This document shows positions 1 through 5,507 of a stretch of 7,966 bases of DNA, piece after piece; positions within the stretch are counted from its first letter, which is position 1, and the number at the start of each line of letters is the position of its first letter. The notes under the pieces were generated by a model. The model saw nothing but the letters and a program-made list of their open reading frames with translations. It was not told the DNA's origin and made no database searches. The position numbers were made by a program, and so were the translations under genes. Source of the DNA: an uncultured Eubacteriales bacterium (GTDB lineage: Bacteria > Bacillota > Clostridia > Lachnospirales > Anaerotignaceae); assembly GCA_934256695.1 (NCBI GenBank), contig CAKQPE010000088.1, forward strand, positions 1-7,966, in the 5' to 3' direction.

Positions 1-74
1 TGTCTGTTTATTCTTCTGTTTGAACAAGTCGAAATCCTGATTTCGACTTAGGTGTCGACTTTGTCGACACCCTC
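1..74 (-). mobile_element. Hairpin-rich MITE-like element, copy 1 (truncated by window edge)
   Basis: Read on the minus strand, this segment matches the first 74 bases of the complete element at 1811-2019 with a single difference (C where that copy has T at 1819). It begins at 74 with GAGGGTGTCGAC and holds two perfect stem-loops: a 9-bp stem GGTGTCGAC around AAA, and an 11-bp stem AAGTCGAAATC. The element continues beyond base 1. It lies downstream of spoIVA and abuts the hairpin at 75-98. No transposase is encoded. A short open frame crosses it but is explained by the repeat itself. Confidence 0.85.
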
Positions 75-101
75 AAATCGTGACTTTCGTCACGGTTTTT
101 T
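75..101 (+). terminator. Intrinsic terminator reading rightward
   Basis: The stem CGTGAC/GTCACG (79-84 and 89-94) closes on a TTTC loop. It extends outward through a T-G wobble and three A-T pairs (75-78 with 95-98) and runs into six T residues (96-101). As plus-strand RNA this is a good intrinsic terminator. On the minus strand the wobble becomes an A-C mismatch and only three T follow. It therefore probably ends a plus-strand gene that lies left of the window, with element copy 1 between that gene and the hairpin. It could also stop spoIVA transcripts weakly. Confidence 0.7.
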
Positions 102-120
102 AAGATTAAATATAAATTTG

Positions 121-182
121 CCCTTAATAAGCCTTCTCCTTTAGGAGAGAGTGACACAGCAATAGCTGTAACGAATAAAGGG
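121..182. repeat. Nested palindromes in the spoIVA 3' spacer
   Basis: An outer inverted repeat (CCCTT at 121-125 with AAGGG at 178-182) encloses two perfect small palindromes: TCTCCT-TT-AGGAGA at 135-148 and ACAGC-AATA-GCTGT at 156-169. Together they could fold as a three-way junction. No gene is supported here. The fold may be another small dispersed repeat or the mRNA tail of spoIVA. Only one copy is seen, so its repeat nature is untested. Confidence 0.4.
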
Positions 183-234
183 TAATAACAGCCGTCAGTT
201 TCCAAAATTCACTGATAAATGAACCACCAATGCT

Positions 235-1713
235 TTAAAGCAATATGCAGATTAAGCCGCCGTTTCCTTCGTTTATTATCTTTTCCATTGTTTCCTGCAG
301 CTTGTTCTGTGCGTCTTGCGGCATTGAATAAAGTTTTCCGTTTATGCCCTCTGTAAGAAGTGAATCCAGAGTTCTTCCGAATATGTTCAAATTCCATACG
401 GCATCGGGATTATTTTTCATATCATTTTTCAGTTCATTTATGTATTCTTTCGTCTGCTCCTCACTGCCTATAATAGGATTAACCTCTGATGTAATATCTG
501 TTCTTATTAAATGTATACTGCTTCCCTTTGCCTTCAGCTTTACTCCATATTGCGATCCCTGTTTGTAAATCTGCGGTTCTATAAGCTTTATATCATCCTT
601 CTGCGGAAAAACTATTCCGTACCCTCTGTTTTGTGCATCGTTTAACGCAGATTCTATTTTTCCGTAATTTTTTTTCATCTCCGAAAGCTGCTGTAAAAGT
701 GCCACCAGTTCGTAATCGTCTTTTATTGTACTTCCGGCAGTTTCACTTATTACGCTGTAGAACAAACCATCACTAAGGGATATATCTATATCTGCACTTC
801 CGCTGCCCATATCTATTCCTCTTACATAGGCACTTCTTATATATTTGCTGTGTTCCAACTCCTTTGCATTTTGTGAAACATCTTTTATTCTGTCGGCATT
901 ATCCATAAACTCTTTTATTGCAGTCAGCACATCTTTTTTTATTTCATGTTCAAAACTTAATGTATCCAGCCATTTCGGAAAATCCATTCGTATTTCACGT
1001 ATAGGAAACTCCATAAGTATTTTTTCTATAACAGAGGTAATATCCTCCTGCTTCAGTTGGGCACAATTTACACTCATTACCGATACTTTGTATTCTTCCT
1101 CTATATGCTCCCTAAGTTCCTCTGTCTCCTGTGAATAAGGGTGTGTTGAATTAAGCAGAACTATAAAAGGCTTTCCGATTTCTTTAAGTTCGTTTATAAC
1201 CCTTCCTTCTGCTTCTGCATAATTTTCTCTGTCTATATCGGTTATGCTTCCGTCTGTTGTAACAACTATGCCTATTGTGGAATGTTCCTTTATTACCTTC
1301 TCTGTTCCCACTTCTGCCGCCTTTTCAAATGGCATAGGCTCAGAACTCCACGGAGTATTTACCATTCTTGGCTCATCACCGTTCATATGCCCCTCCGATG
1401 TAGGTATAACATATCCTACACAGTCTATAAGCCGCACATTAAGGCTTACGTTTTCGCCTATATTTATCTTTACCGGCTCATTTGGTATAAATTTAGGCTC
1501 TGTTGTCATTATTGTTTTGCCGGAAGCACTTTGCGGAAGTTCGTCCTTTGCTCTCAAGCGTGTATATTCGTCCTGAATATTAGGCAGAACAAGGGAATCC
1601 ATAAACCTTTTTATAAATGTTGACTTTCCCGTTCTTACTGCACCTATAACACCTATGTAAATATTGTTGTCTGTACGTCTTGCTATGTCATCATATATAT
1701 CGTAAGCACTCAC
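235..1713 (-). CDS. spoIVA: Stage IV sporulation protein A (spore coat morphogenetic ATPase)
   Basis: SpoIVA hydrolyses ATP to polymerise irreversibly on the forespore outer membrane, forming the basement layer on which the coat assembles; it is also needed for cortex formation. The 492-aa product has the length of the Bacillus subtilis protein and aligns along its whole length by eye. Visible are the Walker A motif GAVRTGKST (24-32, Lys30), the conserved block DELPQSASGKTIMTTEPKF with the sensor threonines near 70-71, the Walker B-like LIDCVGY (Asp97), NTPWSSEPMPF, and the conserved end NEGNGGL. The start is GTG at 1713, with AGGGGAGG placed 9 nt upstream. Its own promoter precedes it, and the neighbouring operon is separated from it by two terminator hairpins and an inserted element, so it is probably monocistronic. 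No strong terminator follows directly on its strand. Confidence 0.97.
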   Translation of the reverse strand: MSAYDIYDDIARRTDNNIYIGVIGAVRTGKSTFIKRFMDSLVLPNIQDEYTRLRAKDELPQSASGKTIMTTEPKFIPNEPVKINIGENVSLNVRLIDCVGYVIPTSEGHMNGDEPRMVNTPWSSEPMPFEKAAEVGTEKVIKEHSTIGIVVTTDGSITDIDRENYAEAEGRVINELKEIGKPFIVLLNSTHPYSQETEELREHIEEEYKVSVMSVNCAQLKQEDITSVIEKILMEFPIREIRMDFPKWLDTLSFEHEIKKDVLTAIKEFMDNADRIKDVSQNAKELEHSKYIRSAYVRGIDMGSGSADIDISLSDGLFYSVISETAGSTIKDDYELVALLQQLSEMKKNYGKIESALNDAQNRGYGIVFPQKDDIKLIEPQIYKQGSQYGVKLKAKGSSIHLIRTDITSEVNPIIGSEEQTKEYINELKNDMKNNPDAVWNLNIFGRTLDSLLTEGINGKLYSMPQDAQNKLQETMEKIINEGNGGLICILL

Positions 1714-1747
1714 CTTAAAATACCTCCCCTGTATTAACCGCTACTGA

Positions 1748-1776
1748 ATTATATGTTGCCATGCTTAATTTTAGAC
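1748..1776 (-). promoter_or_regulatory. Possible sigma-E promoter of spoIVA
   Basis: On the minus strand, CATATAAT (1748-1755) matches the sigma-E -10 consensus CATACAWT at seven of eight positions. A poorer -35 candidate, GTCTAAA (1770-1776), lies 14 bp upstream, the usual sigma-E spacing. The predicted start would leave a leader of about 30 nt before the GTG start. spoIVA is a known mother-cell sigma-E gene in Bacillus, which fits. The -35 match is weak, and the TATAAT core could also be read by sigma-A. Confidence 0.45.
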
Positions 1777-1778
1777 AT

Positions 1779-1810
1779 AAAAATAACGGAAAAGAAAAAC
1801 CTTTCCCGTT
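1779..1810 (-). terminator. Terminator hairpin, distal copy A (with U-tract)
   Basis: Minus-strand RNA forms a 10-bp stem AACGGGAAAG/CTTTTCCGTT, including one G-U wobble, around a T-rich loop. Five T residues follow (1783-1779) after a single A. The 26 bases at 1785-1810 are identical to those at 2020-2045. Because only this copy keeps a U-tract, it is likely the original terminator of the recD2 operon, now displaced from the last gene by the inserted element. It ends just upstream of the spoIVA promoter. Confidence 0.65.
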
Positions 1811-2019
1811 GAGGGTGTTGACAAAGTCGACACCTAAGTCGAAATCAGGATTTCGACTTGTTCAAACAGAAGAATAAACAGACAGGTTCCATCGGCTTAA
1901 AAGCCTTGAAACCTGCTGTTTTCCTCGTCGGAAATGAATTCCGACTGCGGATTCCATTCGGGAAACTCATTCGTTTCCCGAACCCTTCCGCTTTATAAAA
2001 TAACTTTGTCTACAGTCTG
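1811..2019 (+). mobile_element. Complete 209-bp hairpin-rich MITE-like element, copy 2
   Basis: The ends are imperfect inverted repeats: GAGGGTGTTGACAAAGT from 1811, and CAGACTGTAGACAAAGT read inward from 2019. Bases 6-17 from each end match at 11 of 12 positions. The body is nearly continuous stem-loops: 1814-1834 (9 bp, loop AAA, one T-G wobble), 1836-1859 (11 bp), 1876-1921 (12 bp with a one-base bulge plus an inner GGCTT/AAGCC), 1927-1945 (GTCGGAA/TTCCGAC), and 1957-1982 (10 bp, with an outer GCGGA/TCCGC). It is flanked by 26-bp direct repeats (1785-1810 and 2020-2045). No protein is encoded. These traits suggest a non-autonomous transposable element moved by a transposase encoded elsewhere. 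Its first 74 to 77 bases recur at both window ends. Confidence 0.8.
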
Positions 2020-2045
2020 AACGGAAAAGAAAAACCTTTCCCGTT
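2020..2045 (-). terminator. Terminator hairpin, proximal copy B (no U-tract)
   Basis: This is an exact 26-base copy of the stem-loop at 1785-1810, lying 19 bases after the stop codon of the last operon gene. On the minus strand it folds identically, but it is followed by CAGACTGTAG, the element end, rather than by T residues. Intrinsic termination here should therefore be weak. It is best explained as the target-site duplicate created when the element at 1811-2019 inserted. Confidence 0.6.
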
Positions 2046-2064
2046 ATAAATAAAATATATTCTT

Positions 2065-3213
2065 TTATTTAATACACTTACTATGAGGTGTATAGCCTTG
2101 GCTTTCTGCTTCTTCTTTGGTTGAAAACTCAATTCTGTTTTTCTCGGAAGGAAGTGAGCCACAGCTTAAAGAATGATATACCTTGGAATTCTTATTTCCT
2201 ATATATCCATTTTCCACAGGTGTTTGTGATGTTTCCTGAGATGTTTCATTTTCAACGGAAACGTCACTTTCAGAGCTTTCAGAATACTCCTCATCAAGTC
2301 CCATCATAGAATCAAGGCTGTCATCTGTTCTTACATAAAGTTTCTTTCCATCTGATGAAACAACTATATTCCCTGACTTATCTGTCCTGTAAACAGTTGC
2401 ACCGCTTCTTGCTATACGCATTATTATATCATCTTTAGGCAAACCGTATTTATTGCCCTCTCCAACCTCTATTACAGCAATACTTGGCCTTACGGCATCA
2501 ATAAATTCCTGACATGAAGAAGTATTTGAGCCATGATGACCAACCTTCAAAACATCTGCATTAAGGTCATATCCCATACTTATAACATCTTTTTCCGCAT
2601 CGGACTCCTGATCTCCTGTGAAAAGGAACTTGTTGTCGCCGTAAGTCATCATAAGAACTACCGATGAATCATTTACTTCGTCATATTCCTTTATCGGACC
2701 GAGAATCTCAAAATGAGCATTTCCCTCGTCAAATTCATCTCCGTACTTTGCCACTATTCTTTCAACATTATTTTCATCTATTGAATACAAAAGGTTTGTG
2801 TATACAAGTGAATCATAATCTCTGTCCGGCATAAGTATTTTGTCAACTTTAAAATTTTCTATTACCTTCTGCATAGAACCTATATGGTCGCTGTGCGGGT
2901 GTGTTGTAACTGCCATATCAATTTCTTCAACACCCTGTTTTCTGAGATAACTCAACAAAGTTTCGGCAGCATACGTATCTCCCGAATCTATCAGTACATT
3001 TTCGCCTGTTGGCAATTTTATAAGTTCGCTGTCTCCCTGTCCAACGGATATAAAATGCACTTGTAAATTATTATCGGAAAGTTCTGCATTTCCTACAACG
3101 GCATTTGTGATGTTTCCGCTTATTTCGGAGCAGCCCGAAAAGGCAAATACAAACGATAATACCGCAAAAATAAGTATTGCAAAACGCTTCTTTAAATTAA
3201 ATTTATTATTCAT
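2065..3213 (-). CDS. ComEC-like metallo-beta-lactamase-fold lipoprotein with C-terminal zinc-knuckle domain
   Basis: This is a predicted secreted, lipid-anchored hydrolase of 382 aa. Residues 1-27 form a basic then hydrophobic signal peptide ending in a FSGC lipobox (Cys28). Residues 50-300 form a metallo-beta-lactamase domain of the type found as the ComEC C-terminal domain: VGQGDS (57-62), LIDSG, HPHSDH with ligands His105, His107, Asp109 and His110, FTGDQE, and KVGHHGSNTSS. An acidic Ser/Glu-rich linker (about 300-336) leads to a small Ada-like metal-binding module (337-382) with His347, Cys351, His377 and Cys380. Relatives usually have PCxxC at the end; here it is PHSKC. ComEC itself is a membrane channel and its hydrolase domain is thought to degrade DNA, so a surface nuclease role is plausible but unproven. 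The ATG overlaps the plsC stop by 8 nt, with GGAGG upstream, and this is the last gene of the operon. Confidence 0.88.
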   Translation of the reverse strand: MNNKFNLKKRFAILIFAVLSFVFAFSGCSEISGNITNAVVGNAELSDNNLQVHFISVGQGDSELIKLPTGENVLIDSGDTYAAETLLSYLRKQGVEEIDMAVTTHPHSDHIGSMQKVIENFKVDKILMPDRDYDSLVYTNLLYSIDENNVERIVAKYGDEFDEGNAHFEILGPIKEYDEVNDSSVVLMMTYGDNKFLFTGDQESDAEKDVISMGYDLNADVLKVGHHGSNTSSCQEFIDAVRPSIAVIEVGEGNKYGLPKDDIIMRIARSGATVYRTDKSGNIVVSSDGKKLYVRTDDSLDSMMGLDEEYSESSESDVSVENETSQETSQTPVENGYIGNKNSKVYHSLSCGSLPSEKNRIEFSTKEEAESQGYTPHSKCIK

Positions 3214-3934
3214 TATTATCCTCCAACGGCTTATTTACAATATTTCTTATATAATTATGCAAGTCATTTTGTTCTTCTTTTGTAAGACCAGCAGTCATAA
3301 CAGGTTCATGTATTATAAGCTTTATATCTCCGGCTCTTAAATGATTGTTGTTTCCCTCCAAACATTTAAATGTACCGTCTATTGTAACAGGCACAATAGG
3401 TACTTTGCTTTTTGTTGCCAGTTTAAAAGTACCTGCCTTAAACTCCATCATATTTCCGTCTCTTGTTCTTGTTCCCTCAGGAAAAACTATAAGAGATTTT
3501 CCTTTTTTAAGAATATTTATTCCTTCAACTATAGTCTTTACCTGTTGACGCATATCATCTCTGTCCATAAAAAGACAGTCTATTACTCTCATCCAATCTC
3601 TTAAAAGAGGTATCTTTTCAAGCTCAACTTTGGCTATAAAGCCCACAGGAACATTAATTTTTGCCAAAAGAAGTATAAAGTCAAGATTACTTTGGTGATT
3701 GCTTATAAAAAGCACAGGCTGATCCTGTGGTATATTTTCAACTCCCGAAACGGTTATATTGCACTTTGTATCAGCAAGTCTTTTTTCCGACCAGTCACGT
3801 ACAAACTCGAATATTTCCTGTTGTGTCTGCTCATTATTGTTTTCTTCTTTCATTTTCCGAAATCTTTTTAGCTTTGGATTTACACTTACAAGTGATGCCG
3901 CAAGTTTTGCAAAAAATCCTATTGTGTTTAACAT
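3206..3934 (-). CDS. plsC: 1-acyl-sn-glycerol-3-phosphate acyltransferase (PlsC family)
   Basis: PlsC transfers an acyl chain to the sn-2 position of lysophosphatidic acid, giving phosphatidic acid, the precursor of membrane phospholipids. The 242-aa product carries the family motifs in order: NHQSNLD with the catalytic HX4D pair (His80, Asp85), the FMDR block (122-125), FPEGTR (151-156) and VPIVPVT (178-184). Only a weakly hydrophobic N-terminus (about 1-18) suggests membrane contact. The ATG at 3934 follows AAAGGAGG by 5 nt, and this ribosome binding site overlaps the stop codon of the upstream phospholipase gene. The 3' end overlaps the next gene by 8 nt. The motifs do not separate a housekeeping PlsC from a lysophospholipid acyltransferase of narrower specificity. 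Confidence 0.93.
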   Translation of the reverse strand: MLNTIGFFAKLAASLVSVNPKLKRFRKMKEENNNEQTQQEIFEFVRDWSEKRLADTKCNITVSGVENIPQDQPVLFISNHQSNLDFILLLAKINVPVGFIAKVELEKIPLLRDWMRVIDCLFMDRDDMRQQVKTIVEGINILKKGKSLIVFPEGTRTRDGNMMEFKAGTFKLATKSKVPIVPVTIDGTFKCLEGNNNHLRAGDIKLIIHEPVMTAGLTKEEQNDLHNYIRNIVNKPLEDNNE

Positions 3935-3945
3935 ATAAACCTCCT

Positions 3946-4803
3946 TTATTTTTCAAGATATGCCTTCAATTTGTTTATTGATCTCATTCCGTCGGCATAT
4001 CCCTGTTTATATAGAGCATAAAGCTTCTTTTTATTCTTTTCCAGTCTTTTCAGCTTCACAGGCTTTCTCGGCCTTATGACAAAAATATCACCGTTTTTTT
4101 CTTCCCGTCTTATATAATCGAGAGTACGGTTATAATTAATATGTCTGTTCTGAATATCATTTACCAAATTAGGATACTTTTTATACATTTTTCTTATTAA
4201 AGGCATAACCTTATTAGGTTCTTTTCTGTAGGTTATATCTCTTGTAAGTATAACTACATTCTTTTTGTTTCCGTCATGCTGTGATTTTTTAAGTGGGATT
4301 GAATCTGTAACACCGCCGTCAAGATAATTTTTTCCGTCTACAGATACAATTTTTGCAAAAAACGGCAGTGAGCTTGATGCTCTTACATAAATAATATCCT
4401 TGTGCATATCCTTTATGTCTATGTATTCCGGTTTTCCCGTATCTACATTTGTAACAACAACCTTAAATTTTCCGCCGTTTTTTATATATTCATCAAATTT
4501 ATCATAATCATAAGGACTTAATTTATTAGGTATATCGTCATATACCATTTTTGCACCGAAAAAATCTCCCGTTGTAATAAGGCTGTAAAAGCTTGCATAA
4601 TGTTTATCCTTCAGATAATCAACATTTACATTAAAGGCTCGTTTTCTCTGTTTTGAAAGGAATGAACAGCAGTGGCAGCCGCCTGCCGAAACACCGTAAC
4701 AGGAAGAAAATTCTATTGCGTTATCAAGAAAACTGTCCAAAACTCCTGCCGTATAAACACCTCTCATTCCTCCGCCTTCAAGTATAAGTCCACAATCATA
4801 CAT
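3946..4803 (-). CDS. Patatin-like phospholipase (RssA/YjjU-like)
   Basis: This is a serine acyl hydrolase of the patatin fold, expected to cleave acyl chains from glycerophospholipids or related lipids. With the start chosen here it has 285 aa and shows the oxyanion-hole motif LEGGGMRGVY (8-17), the nucleophile elbow GVSAG (Ser39) and the catalytic DGG (Asp162), so the Ser-Asp dyad is intact. No signal peptide or membrane segment is visible, so it is likely cytoplasmic or peripheral. An upstream in-frame ATG at 4845 would add 14 residues, but the ATG at 4803 has AGGTGA at the right distance and begins where the family begins. It overlaps the comF stop by 8 nt in the form ATGTATGA. The basic C-terminal region (KRLEKNKKK) resembles that of the bacterial subfamily. 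The substrate is unknown. Confidence 0.9.
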   Translation of the reverse strand: MYDCGLILEGGGMRGVYTAGVLDSFLDNAIEFSSCYGVSAGGCHCCSFLSKQRKRAFNVNVDYLKDKHYASFYSLITTGDFFGAKMVYDDIPNKLSPYDYDKFDEYIKNGGKFKVVVTNVDTGKPEYIDIKDMHKDIIYVRASSSLPFFAKIVSVDGKNYLDGGVTDSIPLKKSQHDGNKKNVVILTRDITYRKEPNKVMPLIRKMYKKYPNLVNDIQNRHINYNRTLDYIRREEKNGDIFVIRPRKPVKLKRLEKNKKKLYALYKQGYADGMRSINKLKAYLEK

Positions 4804-5500
4804 TTTTATCACCTGACCTAATATTTCCCGCAGCGGCAAATGCAAGGAAATTCACCTTTTCCGCTCCTGCCGATTTTAAAACTGCGGCACATTCGTTTAT
4901 CGTAGAACCTGTAGTAAATATATCATCTATTATTATAACTTTTTTCCCTTTAACATTAACATTCCCCAACGAAAAAGCATTTTTTACATTTTCAAATCTT
5001 TCCTCAGGGTTTAAAGAATTTTGTGGTTTTGTATCTCTGTTTCTCAGCACCGCATTTGGAATAAATTCCTTTTTGCAAAGCTTTGCAAATTCTTGTGCCA
5101 AAAATTCCGCTTGGTTATATCCTCTGCTTTTAAGTCTTTTTATATTCAAAGGAACCGAAACAATACAGTCGCTTTCGGCTAAAATTTTGCTGTCCTTAAA
5201 GTATTCAAACATCAGTTTTGCATACTGACTGCCAATATTTCTTTCACCGAAATATTTAAAGTTTTCAATCGATTTTTTAACATAACGATATTCAAAAACA
5301 GCTCCTCCGCCATCAAAATAAACGTCGCCTTTAAATTTATCTCTTATAGTTTTTGAAAAATCATGCTCACTGCCTACAAACTTTAAATTATTCTTACATT
5401 CGTCACATAATTCGTTTTCGGCAAACATTCCTATAAGTTTAGCACATACACAACATCTCGGCGGATATATAAAATTCAACAAAGTTTGAATAATATTCAT
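4796..5500 (-). CDS. comF: ComF family protein (zinc finger plus phosphoribosyltransferase domain)
   Basis: ComFC/GntX-type protein of 234 aa. In competent Bacillus, ComFC is needed for DNA uptake together with the ComFA helicase; elsewhere the family is widespread with uncertain roles. The N-terminus has a four-cysteine zinc-binding motif, CxxC at 16-19 and CDEC at 32-35. The remainder is a type I phosphoribosyltransferase fold with SVPLNIKRLKSRGYNQAEFL in the middle and the PRPP-binding loop VIIIDDIFTTGST near 188-200. The ATG at 5500 is served by GAGGA, which itself overlaps the recD2 stop codon, so translation is probably coupled. No comFA lies in the window. RecD2 upstream supports a DNA-processing context. 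Confidence 0.92.
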   Translation of the reverse strand: MNIIQTLLNFIYPPRCCVCAKLIGMFAENELCDECKNNLKFVGSEHDFSKTIRDKFKGDVYFDGGGAVFEYRYVKKSIENFKYFGERNIGSQYAKLMFEYFKDSKILAESDCIVSVPLNIKRLKSRGYNQAEFLAQEFAKLCKKEFIPNAVLRNRDTKPQNSLNPEERFENVKNAFSLGNVNVKGKKVIIIDDIFTTGSTINECAAVLKSAGAEKVNFLAFAAAGNIRSGDKNV

Positions 5501-5507
5501 AAAATCC

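Noticed and set aside
8..205. A 65-residue minus-strand open frame ending in GFRLVQTEE
   Set aside because: Its second half is simply the translation of element copy 1 and its first half crosses the palindromic spacer. There is no ribosome binding site of note and the composition is not protein-like, so it is a by-product of the repeat.
206..225. Weak hairpin just after the spoIVA stop (GGTTCA/TGAATT on the minus strand, 8-nt loop)
   Set aside because: The stem is six pairs including two G-T wobbles and only two T follow before GG. It is too weak to call a terminator; spoIVA may stop at the hairpins further down.
1244..1623. Plus-strand open frames of 110-113 residues opposite spoIVA
   Set aside because: They lie entirely within the clearly conserved spoIVA coding sequence, lack plausible start signals and have no recognisable domain.
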